Positions 24,730 to 34,492 are shown, counted from the first letter of the stretch. The stretch is DNA of 50,313 bases from Magnetococcales bacterium (GCA_015228815.1 JADGCV010000032.1:1-50313), one strand, 5' to 3'. Translations and numbers: made by a program. The notes: generated by a model from the sequence alone, not told the origin.

Positions 24730-25767
24730 CTATTCGAACATGTCCGGGGTGACCAGGACATCGGCGGCAATCTCACGGGTCACCGCCCGGCCAAAATAAC
24801 GCCCGGCATCCTTGGGAGGAATTCCGGTTCCCGGATTGCGCCAGGTGATCATCGCCTGGGTCAGAACCGTCCCCGGTGAAAGCGATTGTGTCGTGGCCAT
24901 GGAGACATGGTATTTGTCACGGGTGATTTTCTCCTGGGCCGAGACCCTTTTGTCACCGCTGCCAAACATGGTCTCGATGGCGCGAATATCCTTCACCATG
25001 CGGATCAACCGATCAGGCTCCAGGGAAAGTTTGTGGTCGAAACCGGGCAGGCCCGCATCCAGGGTGATATGACGTTCGACGATGGCCGCCCCCATCGCAA
25101 CCGCCGTCAGGGTTGGCAGCGTCCCCAATTCATGTCCCGAATAACCGACCACAAGATTGTAGCGTTGGCGCAGAATGTCCATCAGGGACAGGTTGCATTG
25201 ATCCAACGGGGTCGGATAGCTCGACACACAGTGAAGCAGCGCCAGAGGGGTCTGATTCTTCTTGAAAATCGCCACCGCCCGGTCGATTTCCTCCCATTCC
25301 GCCATGCCGGTGGAAAGGATCGTCGGTTTCCCGAGCGCCGCCAGGACCTCGAGCAATCCCAGATTGGTCAGGCTGTGACTGGCAAGTTTGTACCCCGCCA
25401 CTCCCAGGCGTTCAAGAAAATCGACTGCCTCCGCGTCAAACGCGGTACACAGAAAATCGATCCCCTTGCCGGCGCAGTAGTCCTTGATTTGCACGTAGTC
25501 GTCCCAACCGAATTCAAGGTGCTCGCGAATCTGGCGGTAGGTCGTGCCAAACTCGGGAAAACGGTTGTCCGGCGCGTCGAGGACTTCACGTACCGCCAGA
25601 CGGTCCACGGTCCGTTTCTGAAACTTGACCGCATCGGCCCCCGCCACCACCGCCACATCGATCAGGGCCTTGGCCATGTCGAGGGAACCATTGTGATTGA
25701 GGCCTGCTTCGGCGATCACATAAACGTGCCCGGAAGCGCGGTATCGGGAAAAAACATCAGCCAGCAT
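24730..25767 (-). CDS. neuB: NeuB-family sialic/nonulosonic acid synthase
   Basis: Enzyme of 345 aa that condenses phosphoenolpyruvate with an N-acyl-hexosamine to make a nine-carbon acidic sugar. The TIM barrel shows VIAEAGLNHNGSLDMAKAL, DAVKFQKRT, CTAFDAEAVDFL, ILSTGMAEWEEI, LLHCVSSYPTPL and VVGYSGHELG. A C-terminal SAF (antifreeze-like) domain (about 285-345) ends in the RNPGTGIPP region. ATG 25767 has AAGG about 10 nt upstream. Whether the product is sialic, legionaminic or another acid cannot be read from the sequence. Its neighbours, the transferase/NeuA-like fusion and the dehydrogenase, form a compact three-gene set. Confidence 0.93.
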   Translation of the reverse strand: MLADVFSRYRASGHVYVIAEAGLNHNGSLDMAKALIDVAVVAGADAVKFQKRTVDRLAVREVLDAPDNRFPEFGTTYRQIREHLEFGWDDYVQIKDYCAGKGIDFLCTAFDAEAVDFLERLGVAGYKLASHSLTNLGLLEVLAALGKPTILSTGMAEWEEIDRAVAIFKKNQTPLALLHCVSSYPTPLDQCNLSLMDILRQRYNLVVGYSGHELGTLPTLTAVAMGAAIVERHITLDAGLPGFDHKLSLEPDRLIRMVKDIRAIETMFGSGDKRVSAQEKITRDKYHVSMATTQSLSPGTVLTQAMITWRNPGTGIPPKDAGRYFGRAVTREIAADVLVTPDMFE

Positions 25768-25821
25768 GGATGGGTAACCTTAAGAGAAGGAGAGAAGGCG
25801 TGTGTGGAAAAAAACATCGTA

Positions 25822-26799
25822 TCATCGGGAATTTCTGGCCAGAAAGAAACGACGCAATAAATCCGCCGCATGACCATAGGCAATCTCCTGTCCCTCCCGG
25901 GTCATGCCACCGATATGAGGGGTGACGATCACCCTTGGACTGGTCCTGGCATAACGCAATAACCGATTGCCCTCCTTGTTGCGAACCTCATCGGCGATGA
26001 CATCGGTCGCCAATCCCGCCTCGGGATGGCCCTCCAGAAAGGCAATGAGATCATCCTCGACAACCAGATCGCCACGGGCCGTGTTGACCAGAAGCACCGT
26101 CCCCTTCATGCGCGAAAACCAACGCCTGTCCACCATGCCGACGGTCTCCGGAGTGGCATGGACATGGAGGGCAATGACATCCGATTCCCGCAGGAGCACA
26201 TCGAGATCGGTCTGAATCAGTTGCGAATCCGTCACCGTCTTGTAGGGATCATGAACCAACACCCGCGCCCCGAACGCCTTGCAATAGCGGGAAAACATCC
26301 CCCCGAGCCGACCATACCCCACCACCCCGATCGTCAGATGATCCACCTGCCGGCCAATGAACCGGGTATAATCCCATTCGCCACGCTTGACCGATTCGAA
26401 GGACTGCGGCACATGCCTAAGCCCCGCCAGCATCAGAGCAAACGCATGCTCGGCGGTGGAAGAAATGCGGTCGATGAACGAACGCTCCTCGGTCAACGAA
26501 ATGATCGGCAGCGATCGACGGGCCGCCTCGACCTTGTCGATATGAATCGTCCCCGTGGACGCAGTGCAGATCACCTGAAGATCCCCACCCGCCGCCATCA
26601 CCTCATGACCGATGAAAACATCCGACTTGTTGGGATTGGTAAAGATCGCCTGGCAGCCGGGAATCCTTGCCACCACCTCCTCCTGACTCGGATGGTCCAT
26701 ATAGGTGATGGCGCCGAAGGACTCCAGAATCTCCGGCACACCACGAATATGACGCACGGGGGTGATGACAAGAACCCGGGGATGAAGGGAAGCGGACAT
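25822..26799 (-). CDS. D-isomer-specific 2-hydroxyacid dehydrogenase
   Basis: NAD(P)-dependent dehydrogenase of 325 aa in the 3-phosphoglycerate dehydrogenase superfamily. It has dinucleotide motif GVVGYGRLG, LVNTARGDLVV with the catalytic Arg and VTPHIGGMT with the catalytic His. It lacks the C-terminal ACT domain of SerA. The start was set at ATG 26799, where homology begins. It precedes neuB in the same direction and may supply or oxidise a sugar-acid intermediate of that pathway. The family is certain; substrate and role in glycan synthesis are inferred. Confidence 0.85.
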   Translation of the reverse strand: MSASLHPRVLVITPVRHIRGVPEILESFGAITYMDHPSQEEVVARIPGCQAIFTNPNKSDVFIGHEVMAAGGDLQVICTASTGTIHIDKVEAARRSLPIISLTEERSFIDRISSTAEHAFALMLAGLRHVPQSFESVKRGEWDYTRFIGRQVDHLTIGVVGYGRLGGMFSRYCKAFGARVLVHDPYKTVTDSQLIQTDLDVLLRESDVIALHVHATPETVGMVDRRWFSRMKGTVLLVNTARGDLVVEDDLIAFLEGHPEAGLATDVIADEVRNKEGNRLLRYARTSPRVIVTPHIGGMTREGQEIAYGHAADLLRRFFLARNSR

Positions 26800-26913
26800 T
26801 CCGTGACAATCCTTGGTGTTGATCAGTCGGCGCATGCGGCGAATGGATCCTACCATCGTTCCCGTGATGGATCACGGTCTGGAATGGAAACACACCATTT
26901 TTTCAAATCAAGT

Positions 26914-29664
26914 TCATCGGACTCCGGCAAACTGCAACACGTTTTCCGCCTCGCGGGTCATCCCCCTGGCAAGCAACAGTTCCACATAATCGGCACGAAG
27001 ACGGGCATCATCGGATTGTTCCCGCATCAACGCCTCGTATCCCTTCAAGGCTTCCGACCAGCGGCCAATCCGCTGATACATGCGCACCCAGGCGACGCGA
27101 ACCGTATAGGGTGGATTTTCTATTTTTCCAATACGCGCCAACGCCTTGAGATAGAAAGGCTTCGCCTTTTCCACCATCCCCAGGGATCGATAGACCTCCG
27201 CCAGATAGAAGAAGGGTTCATAATTGTCGTCGAACCGTGCCAGATAACGGCCAAGGTATCCCACGACGTTCTCCCATTCCCCGGCATAGAATGCCATGTA
27301 TCCCAGACGTTTCAAGGCCGTCTTGTCCTCCGGATCGATTTCGAGGATTTTCTGGTAGATCTTTCCCGCAGGTTTTGGAAGATTTTTTTCCTCGGCCAAT
27401 TTGGCCAGAGAATGCAACCGTTGGATGGACATGGTGGCGTGCATCTCATCGGCCAGGAGTTCCTCCATTCGTTCACTGTTTCCCTCCCAGGCCAAAGCAC
27501 GAATGATGGCATCCATCAGAGGAGGATTCTGCCCCGGTGCAGGCAAACGGGAACTGGCAATCAAAAGCCCCTGTCGCGCCGCGCCAACGCCTGTCAGGAT
27601 GTCAAGCCATCCTCCAAGATTCTGGTCGCTGGCCCGTTCCGCCCGGTCAAGCAACCAACGCAACCCCTCCGGGCCGGGCCTGGGCCCCAGGACATACAAA
27701 ACCTGGGCGACTTCCGGACTCTCTGGCGGGGCATCATGCACCGAATCGAGAACGGCCCGGGTCCCCATGTTGCGCTCTCCCGTTTCCAAGGCAAGCATTC
27801 CATATTCCCGCCGCGCCTCGGGGGTCATATCGCTCCAGGGAGTGTCGAGCCGGGAACGAAGGATACCCATCACCTCCTTGCGCACCGGCTGTCGGGTCCG
27901 CCAGGCAGCAATCACCACCTCCTCATAAAAACGGATGCCCACGTCATCCAACCATGGACGAATCGGTTTCAACCGCTCCAGGGCCGCCATCGGTCGTTCG
28001 CGCACCAGATCAAGCCTGGCCGAAAGGATGGTCCGGTCTCGCCATTCGCGGCCATTGACGCTCATGGGATTGTCCAGAGGTTGTCCCAGGAGCCGCGTCA
28101 ACCCCGCCTCGGCCAGGCGCAATTGCCGGGTATCCAGGGCATGGTTGACGACATCGGTCAAAAACGGATTGGTCAGACTGGATTGCCCGGCCAACCAGGC
28201 CAAGCACCCCTCCTGACGATCTCCCAGGCGCACCGTCAGGATGAACCAGGACTCCTCGACCGCCCTTCCCGGACGCTCGCGGCGCAGTTGCTCGAAAAAC
28301 CGTACCCCCCCCGCCACATCCCCCGACTGGATGAAATAACCCGCGATCTCCCGATAGACCCCGTCCCTGGCATTGGCATCCCGGGCCAGAGCCATCAGGA
28401 TCTCCCCCCCCTCCGCGGTCCGGCCAAGGCGCAACAAGAGCGAAGCCAGACGCAAACGCCACTCCGGTTCCAAATCCCTCTTCCGCCCCCGTTCCAGCCA
28501 TTCCTGAAACGTTTCCAGGGTGGAACCGGCCCGCAAATGCAGTTCCGCCGCCAGTACGGGATATCCTTCGAGAAACTTCCGTTCCAGAACCTGCAATACC
28601 CTCCGTGCGGAAAAGCCACCGCCATCAATCAGGACCGACTCCCCCATCACCAACTGCAACCAGTAGGGGCGTTCCCCTTCCGGCAACGAGGAAATGACCC
28701 GGACCGCCATGCCAAACCGGCGCAGCCGCACCGCCAACTCCGACAACAACGCCACCCCCGCGAGCGGCAATTTTCCCTTGAGGTACAAATCTTCGACGAT
28801 CGGAAGCGCCAACGCACCCCGTCCCGTCGCTGCCGCCACCTGCCCCCACTGCAACAGGATCTCCATCGAATCGGGCATCAGCCGGCGCAAATCCTCGACC
28901 CACAACCACGCCAGATCCCCGCCCCCTCCCTGACGCAACAGTTCGGTCACCACGGCAATCCCTTCCCTGCCAGCGCCGACTCCCTGTCGTCCAAGCCAAT
29001 CCCGCGCCTCCGCCAGGGCCTCATCCTTCCGCCCCAGATTGAGCAGGGCATACACCAGCATCTGCAAGGTTTCCGCGTCCATGCCACCGGAAGTCTTCCC
29101 CTTCAATTCAAGCAGCACCGCCACCGTCCGTTCGAATTCCCCCCCCGCCATCAACAAACGCGCCTGATCGCGATAACCCGCAACATGGCGCGGAAAACGG
29201 CGCCGCATCTCTTCGAGGATCCGGACCTGCCGGGCGATGTCGCCGGAAAAACTGTACAGATTGGCCAACTGTTGCAAAACCTCCATGGTCGGTTCCAGTC
29301 GGTGCAGAATCTCCAGATTTTCCAGATAATCCATCGGCCTTTGCGCGTATTGGTACAGTTTTCCCAGTTCCTTGCGGGCCTCCAGATGCTCGGGAACCTT
29401 GTCGAGAAACTTTTCCAGAACGAGAATTGCCTGTTCCACCTGTCCATTCTGAAGGTACAGGGTGGACAAGGGCATGATGGCCGAAACCGGCAATTCCCGT
29501 CCCCCTTCCATCTGTTGTTCGAACAATTCCAAAGCCTTGGCGTAATCCTGATCGCGCAGGTGCATCAGCGCGAGGGTCTCCACCGAGGGCAACAACAGAT
29601 AGCCCAGGGAAATCCCCACCAGACTCAAAACCATCCCCATGAAATAATAACGAATCATTCCCAT
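26914..29664 (-). CDS. Large TPR-repeat protein with N-terminal membrane anchor
   Basis: Protein of about 916 aa. One membrane segment lies near the start (about 9-26, MVLSLVGISLGYLLL), and the rest is built of degenerate tetratricopeptide repeats, for example YAKALELFEQQMEGG and AIMPLSTLYLQNGQVEQAILVL near the N terminus and WSEALKGYEALMREQ near the C terminus. It ends with a TPR, with no beta-barrel. The arrangement is like the TPR part of exopolysaccharide export proteins such as PelB, and PelA-like genes lie 8-11 kb away, but the link is weak. ATG 29664 places the membrane segment at the N terminus; ATG 29793 is an alternative. It lies 115 bp upstream of the dehydrogenase gene and is co-directional. 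Confidence 0.75.
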   Translation of the reverse strand: MGMIRYYFMGMVLSLVGISLGYLLLPSVETLALMHLRDQDYAKALELFEQQMEGGRELPVSAIMPLSTLYLQNGQVEQAILVLEKFLDKVPEHLEARKELGKLYQYAQRPMDYLENLEILHRLEPTMEVLQQLANLYSFSGDIARQVRILEEMRRRFPRHVAGYRDQARLLMAGGEFERTVAVLLELKGKTSGGMDAETLQMLVYALLNLGRKDEALAEARDWLGRQGVGAGREGIAVVTELLRQGGGGDLAWLWVEDLRRLMPDSMEILLQWGQVAAATGRGALALPIVEDLYLKGKLPLAGVALLSELAVRLRRFGMAVRVISSLPEGERPYWLQLVMGESVLIDGGGFSARRVLQVLERKFLEGYPVLAAELHLRAGSTLETFQEWLERGRKRDLEPEWRLRLASLLLRLGRTAEGGEILMALARDANARDGVYREIAGYFIQSGDVAGGVRFFEQLRRERPGRAVEESWFILTVRLGDRQEGCLAWLAGQSSLTNPFLTDVVNHALDTRQLRLAEAGLTRLLGQPLDNPMSVNGREWRDRTILSARLDLVRERPMAALERLKPIRPWLDDVGIRFYEEVVIAAWRTRQPVRKEVMGILRSRLDTPWSDMTPEARREYGMLALETGERNMGTRAVLDSVHDAPPESPEVAQVLYVLGPRPGPEGLRWLLDRAERASDQNLGGWLDILTGVGAARQGLLIASSRLPAPGQNPPLMDAIIRALAWEGNSERMEELLADEMHATMSIQRLHSLAKLAEEKNLPKPAGKIYQKILEIDPEDKTALKRLGYMAFYAGEWENVVGYLGRYLARFDDNYEPFFYLAEVYRSLGMVEKAKPFYLKALARIGKIENPPYTVRVAWVRMYQRIGRWSEALKGYEALMREQSDDARLRADYVELLLARGMTREAENVLQFAGVR

Positions 29665-30005
29665 CCACCAATCCGGGTCGATACGACAGGACCACCGTCC
29701 TGAAAAACACCATGCAATCGCATCGGATCGTTTCGTCCCTTTCTTCACTCGATTGTTTGCTGTCGCGGCAATAAACACAATCCTGTTTGTCATTGACTTT
29801 AATTAATAAATATCATTCATAAATTGCAGACATGTTACCATCATCAAGACACGAGACTTTTATCAATTATTTTTTTAATGTTACAATGTGACATTAAATG
29901 ACAGTAAACATTCAATTCTCCTCGAACTTGATGTTGCTTTTCCAGAATTCATCTTTTATTATTAATATTCGTTGGTATCAATTTAGAAAAAAAATGGACA
30001 GTTCC
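29665..30005. other. AT-rich divergent intergenic region
   Basis: About 340 bases between the TPR gene (minus) and a response regulator (plus). It is AT-rich from about 29790 on, with TTAATTAATAAAT and ATTATTTTTTTAATGTTAC tracts, so divergent promoters are likely, but no single promoter stands out. Confidence 0.5.
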
Positions 30006-30530
30006 ATGAAAACGATCCTCTGCATCGATGATGACGTCGTTCTGTTGCCGTTATACCGGAAAATACTGGAGAACAAAGGATTCCGTGTGATGACGGCGGA
30101 TAACGGCGTGACCGGACTGGCGCTGCTGCATCACCAGAGGATCGATCTGTTGGTCACCGACATCCTCATGCCCGACATGGATGGAATGCAGATCATGCTC
30201 GCCATCCGCGGAATGAAACCCAGACCGCGGATTCTCGCCATCAGCGGTGGCGGTCAATACCTCGAAGGGGAAACGCTGCTCGAAATCGCCCAAACCATGG
30301 GGGCCAACGAAACCCTGGAAAAACCCTTCACGGCGGATGAACTGTTCGCCGCGATCCGGAAAATTAAATTCGACGACGATCCGGGTACGCAGGAGGTCGG
30401 AAAAACATCCGATCCCACCCATGGCACCCCCATGACCCTTCATGGCCGGGAAGATCATGAGAATACGGTGATCGGACCGCTACCCGCACGCAACCCCACC
30501 ACCACATCCATGACGCCATTGCCCCGATGA
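30006..30530 (+). CDS. Single-domain response regulator
   Basis: Protein of 174 aa. The receiver domain fills about 1-120: acidic pocket in LCIDDDVVLLPLY, phospho-acceptor in LLVTDILMPDMDGMQ, Ser in LAISGGGQ and Lys in TLEKPFTADEL. A 50-residue tail rich in Thr, Pro and His has no known output domain. Single-domain regulators of this type often work in chemotaxis or phosphorelays. ATG 30006 is chosen because the domain starts at once; ATG 29994 adds four residues. It has no kinase gene beside it. Confidence 0.88.
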   Translation: MKTILCIDDDVVLLPLYRKILENKGFRVMTADNGVTGLALLHHQRIDLLVTDILMPDMDGMQIMLAIRGMKPRPRILAISGGGQYLEGETLLEIAQTMGANETLEKPFTADELFAAIRKIKFDDDPGTQEVGKTSDPTHGTPMTLHGREDHENTVIGPLPARNPTTTSMTPLPR

Positions 30531-30769
30531 GAAGAAAACATCAGGAGCCTGTCGGAATATCTTGAAGAAAATCAGGATCGCATCCATTATGAAACCGACC
30601 GTGAGGCCGGTGATCCGATCGGATGTGGTGGTTTCGAGTCTTCCCACAAGTCCGTTGGCCACACCTGCGATGAAACAGCCTGGGGCATAATGGCTGTCCG
30701 ACACGGTTTGTTGACAAACGGGAAACGCTCCCGTGCAACAATGATTCTTGATGGTTGGAAGGCGCGGAT

Positions 30770-31015
30770 ATGACACGGGAAGAGATGCTGAAACGGTTGA
30801 TTCCAATCATCCGGGAGGTGTTCGACGATGAAGATTTCGAGCCTACATTGGAAACCCGGCCATCGGAGGTGGAAACCTGGGATAGCCTGAGCAACATTCG
30901 GCTGTTCCTGGCCGTAGAAAAGGCATTTTCCTTCCGTTTCGATACCGCGGAAATCGGCAGCGTCGAAAACGTCGGAGAATTCGTGGACCGGGTGCTGGCA
31001 AAACGCGCCTCGTGA
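30770..31015 (+). CDS. Acyl carrier protein
   Basis: Carrier protein of 81 aa. The four-helix pattern contains TWDSLSNIRL, where Ser39 of the DSL motif is the expected phosphopantetheine attachment site; a second half rich in acidic residues follows (DTAEIGSVENVGEFVDRVL). It is not the fatty-acid AcpP by sequence and lies 37 bp before an FkbH-type gene, so it is probably a dedicated carrier for that enzyme. ATG 30770 has GGAAGG 7 nt upstream. It is the first gene of the candidate acyl-transfer system described in the findings. Confidence 0.9.
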   Translation: MTREEMLKRLIPIIREVFDDEDFEPTLETRPSEVETWDSLSNIRLFLAVEKAFSFRFDTAEIGSVENVGEFVDRVLAKRAS

Positions 31016-31052
31016 CCGTTCGGAAGGGGCCAGACCGGAAAACCCAGCATCA

Positions 31053-33011
31053 ATGGGCCCCATCCACGGTCGGGACGGTCCATCCAACCCCCTCAAGAAT
31101 GCCATGAACCACCTTCGTCTCGAAACGCTGCCGTGGCTTCTGCCCGCACCCGGTGATTTTTCCAAACGGTGCAAGGATGCCTTGTTGGTCCCGGCAGTCG
31201 AACAGGCCGAACGATTTCGTGAACTTGCCGGTTACGCCCTGGATCTGGATGCCTTGACCCGGCTGGCCCGGAGTCTTCGCAAGGCCCGGGCTTCGCGAAA
31301 CGCCGAAACCGATTCGGTCATTCGGCTCGGGCTCCTCGGCAACGCCACGACGGGCCTGTTGGTGGATGCCATCGAGTCCACCGCTTGGCGCTACGGGTTG
31401 GACCTGGAGGTGGTCGCGGCGGACTTCGGACAGGTCGAACAGGCGGTGATGGATCCAGACGCCCCCCTGATCCAGGCCCCCCCCGAGGTGGTACTCCTGG
31501 CCCTGGACCATCGTGGACTCGGATTCCCGATGGATTTCAAGGATCAGGATTCGTCCATGCACGGGGAGGATGTCTGCGGACGCGCGTTGGCGCGAATCAA
31601 TGAGATACGCAGGCGCCTTCACGAGGCAGGTTCCTCCACGGTGATCGTCCAGAACGTCCCCTTTCCCGCCGAAACCCTGTTCGGCGCCCTCGACCTGCGA
31701 ATCGGCACCACCCTGCGCAGCCGGATCGACCGATTCAACCGGATGCTCCTGGAAGCATTGGACGACGGGGCCGACCTGTTGCTGGACGTAGCGGGACTGG
31801 CCTCCTCCCTGGGCCTGGACCGCTGGCATGATCCAGTGCTCTGGAATCAGGGTAAAATACCCTTTTGCCTGGAATTCGTTCCGCTGTATGCGGACCATCT
31901 CCTTCGCCTGCTGGCCGCGCTCAAAGGAAAATCCCGAAAATGCCTGGTGCTGGATCTGGATCATACCCTCTGGGGCGGCGTGATCGGCGAAGACGGCATG
32001 GACGGTATCGTCCTGGGCGAGGGTACGCCCCTCGGCGAGGCCTATCTGGCGGTACAACGCATGGCCTTGAATCTCTCCAGGCGTGGCGTGGTTCTGGCAG
32101 TCTGCTCCAAGAATACCTTGGAGGTGGCCAAACAACCGTTTCAGTCCCATCCGGAAATGCTGCTCACCCTGGAGGACGTGGCGATTTTCATGGCAAACTG
32201 GCAGGAGAAGGCCGACAATCTGCAAGCCATGGCAACGCAACTGAATCTGGGTCTGGACGCCTTCGTGTTTCTGGACGACAACCCCGTGGAACGGGCAGGG
32301 ATGAGAAACCGGCTTCCCATGGTAGCCGTGCCGGAATTGCCGGCGGATCCCTCCCACTATCCCAGAATCGTTCTGGGCGCCGGATATTTCGAGGCGGTAC
32401 ATTTTACCAGAGACGATCGGCAGAGGACCGCCCAGTACCGGGCCAATACCGAACGCGCACAACAGCAAAGCCGGTTTCAAAACCTCGATGCCTTCCTGGT
32501 ATCCCTGGAGATGAAGCTCGCCTGGGGACACTTCGACCCCATCCATCGTGGCCGGATTACCCAGTTGGTCAACAAAACCAATCAATTCAATCTCACGACT
32601 AAACGTTACACAGAATCCCAGATCGAGGCCATGGCTTCCGATAAAAACAGGTTCTGTCTTCAGGCGCGGCTGACAGACCGCCATGGCGACAACGGAATAA
32701 TTACCGTAGTTGTCGTCGAGAAACGGAAAAAGTGCTGGGTGGTGGATTCCTGGTTGATGAGCTGCCGCGTTATGAACCGCCGGGTGGAGGATGCGGTGTT
32801 CCACATCCTGGTGGAGCAGGCAAGGCGCTTGGGAGCTGAACTCATCGAAGGTCGGTTCGTTCCGACCGGGCGCAACCAGCCGGTGGAAAACCACTACCAG
32901 CGATTGGGATTCAAACCGGTGTCCAGGGAGGGTGAGACAAGCGTATGGCACTTTTCGGTCCATACCCATAAAGAAACCATCCTGCCCATGTCCATCACGG
33001 GGCCCGGTTGA
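31053..33011 (+). CDS. FkbH-type HAD-IIIC enzyme
   Basis: Protein of 652 aa. The N-terminal part (about 90-250) resembles the SGNH-like domain that precedes many FkbH proteins. The HAD domain holds the motif LDLDHTLWGGVIGEDG at about 299-314, with VLAVCSKN and FLDDNPVERAGM as later motifs, and the C-terminal part (about 560-640) is a GNAT-like domain (GRFVPTGRNQPVENHY). FkbH enzymes take 1,3-bisphosphoglycerate, remove phosphate and load a glyceryl group on an acyl carrier protein. The carrier gene lies just upstream, which supports that reaction here. An ATG at 31104 is an alternative start. The product could feed the MBOAT enzyme nearby. Confidence 0.9.
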   Translation: MGPIHGRDGPSNPLKNAMNHLRLETLPWLLPAPGDFSKRCKDALLVPAVEQAERFRELAGYALDLDALTRLARSLRKARASRNAETDSVIRLGLLGNATTGLLVDAIESTAWRYGLDLEVVAADFGQVEQAVMDPDAPLIQAPPEVVLLALDHRGLGFPMDFKDQDSSMHGEDVCGRALARINEIRRRLHEAGSSTVIVQNVPFPAETLFGALDLRIGTTLRSRIDRFNRMLLEALDDGADLLLDVAGLASSLGLDRWHDPVLWNQGKIPFCLEFVPLYADHLLRLLAALKGKSRKCLVLDLDHTLWGGVIGEDGMDGIVLGEGTPLGEAYLAVQRMALNLSRRGVVLAVCSKNTLEVAKQPFQSHPEMLLTLEDVAIFMANWQEKADNLQAMATQLNLGLDAFVFLDDNPVERAGMRNRLPMVAVPELPADPSHYPRIVLGAGYFEAVHFTRDDRQRTAQYRANTERAQQQSRFQNLDAFLVSLEMKLAWGHFDPIHRGRITQLVNKTNQFNLTTKRYTESQIEAMASDKNRFCLQARLTDRHGDNGIITVVVVEKRKKCWVVDSWLMSCRVMNRRVEDAVFHILVEQARRLGAELIEGRFVPTGRNQPVENHYQRLGFKPVSREGETSVWHFSVHTHKETILPMSITGPG

Positions 33012-33013
33012 TC

Positions 33014-34462
33014 ATGACATCCAACCGATTTGTCATCGATTCTTCGGCAAGTCGGGCGTTTGCCGTCCTGTCCGGTGATTTCAATCCCATCCATCTGGAT
33101 CCTCTGTCCGCCCGCAGGATGAAATTTGGCCGGACCATCGTCCACGGCATGCATCTTTGTCTTCAGACGTTGGAGCTTGGTTTGGCAGACGGGGTGTCGT
33201 CGGTGCGACCCGTTGCCATGAAAGTGAGTTTCTCCAGGCCCGTCTACCATGGACAGACGGTATTGCTTGAAGAAAAGCCCGGGAAAGGCCGACGGCGGTG
33301 GACTCTTTCATCGGAAGAGGGAACGGCTTGCACGGTGACGCTCAAACTGTCCGGAAAGGATGCGGCTTTGCATCCGGGGACAGCCATGGACGGAATCGTG
33401 GATACCCCCTGGCCGGGAATCGACTGCACCGTGCAAAATCCTTGCGAGGTGGTTGGACTTGCCGGAATCCTCGAACCGTGCCTGGATCAAGACGGTCTTA
33501 CCCGGATGTTCCCGGTCCTCGCCCGCCGTCTGCCCCATTCGATCATCGTCTCCCTGCTGGCCGCCACCCGGATTGTCGGCATGATCTGCCCTGGATACCA
33601 CTCCCTGTTTTCAGGTTGTTCCCTGGATTTCTCCGACAACGCGCAAATCCGATCGGAACTGGCTTATCGCGTCGAACACTGGGATGAACGTACCGACATG
33701 GTAACCATCGCACTTTCGGGTCTGGGCGTGCAGGGAACCCTGGAGACCTTCTTCCGTTCGGCGTCCGTGAACCAGACCACGATGGATGTGGTGCGGAGGA
33801 TGGTGGCGGCGGATGCTTTCGCGGACTGGAACGCCCTGGTGGCAGGAGGTTCCCGGGGATTGGGCGAGGTGACGGGAAAAATCATCGCCGCCGGAGGCGG
33901 GCGCTGCTGCCTCACCTATGGACAGGGGGCTCTGGACGCACAACATGTGTGCAAGGAAATCACTGCCGCCGGGGGGCGGTGCGGCACGCACCATCTGGAC
34001 ATTCTCAAGCGCGACACATGGACCTCCGTCCTGGAATGTGGTCCGTTCAGTCATCTGTTCTATTTCGCCTCGCCGCCGATTCTTTTCAACACATGGGGAA
34101 ACTGGCGGGAAGATCTCTATCGGCGCTACGTCGATTTTTATCAGGATGCCTTTCGGGAAATCATCGATTTTCTGCTTGATGCCGAACCACGGAAACCAAA
34201 GCCTCTCGGTATCTTTTATCCCTCCACGGTGTTTCTCGATACCCCGGAACCCGGAGCGGACGAATACATCAAGGCCAAAGAGGGAGGCGAGCGGTTGTGC
34301 GATCAATTGAAACAAAGGCACGGAGACCTGCTTGACATCCACTGTCCGCGGCTGCCCAGGATGCTGACGGATCAAACCGCGTCGGACGCCGCACCGACCC
34401 AGGATCCCTTGAAGGTAATGCTCGGCCAACTGTCGGCCATGGCCGGGAAAATCTCGCGGTGA
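33014..34462 (+). CDS. MaoC-like dehydratase fused to an SDR reductase
   Basis: Protein of 482 aa. The N-terminal hotdog domain (about 1-120) contains AVLSGDFNPIHLD and GRTIVHGMHL, the (R)-hydratase MaoC signature. A less clear middle part follows. The C-terminal half (about 275-480) looks like a short-chain dehydrogenase: AGGSRGLGE dinucleotide loop, Ser in FYPSTVFLD and YIKAK, giving the Ser...Tyr-x3-Lys catalytic set. It would add or remove water and reduce or oxidise a beta position on a carrier-bound acyl group. ATG 33014 lies 2 bp after the FkbH stop, so the genes are coupled. A fused hydratase/ketoreductase beside FkbH and ACP is unusual; the substrate is unknown. Confidence 0.75.
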   Translation: MTSNRFVIDSSASRAFAVLSGDFNPIHLDPLSARRMKFGRTIVHGMHLCLQTLELGLADGVSSVRPVAMKVSFSRPVYHGQTVLLEEKPGKGRRRWTLSSEEGTACTVTLKLSGKDAALHPGTAMDGIVDTPWPGIDCTVQNPCEVVGLAGILEPCLDQDGLTRMFPVLARRLPHSIIVSLLAATRIVGMICPGYHSLFSGCSLDFSDNAQIRSELAYRVEHWDERTDMVTIALSGLGVQGTLETFFRSASVNQTTMDVVRRMVAADAFADWNALVAGGSRGLGEVTGKIIAAGGGRCCLTYGQGALDAQHVCKEITAAGGRCGTHHLDILKRDTWTSVLECGPFSHLFYFASPPILFNTWGNWREDLYRRYVDFYQDAFREIIDFLLDAEPRKPKPLGIFYPSTVFLDTPEPGADEYIKAKEGGERLCDQLKQRHGDLLDIHCPRLPRMLTDQTASDAAPTQDPLKVMLGQLSAMAGKISR

Positions 34463-34492
34463 AAATAGTGACGAAAAAAAGGGGGCCAACCA

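Noticed and set aside
26026-29703. 1225-aa open frame on the plus strand
   Set aside because: It runs antiparallel to the TPR protein and the dehydrogenase, has a His/Pro/Arg/Gln-rich composition typical of reverse-frame shadows in GC-rich DNA, and shows no domain.
30531-30769. Possible membrane-protein fragment on the minus strand
   Set aside because: One hydrophobic stretch (GLTVGFIMDAILIFF) is visible, but there is no start, family or supporting neighbour; too weak to call a pseudogene.
31050-32969. 639-aa minus-strand open frame
   Set aside because: It is the antisense of the FkbH gene, and the composition is a shadow type.
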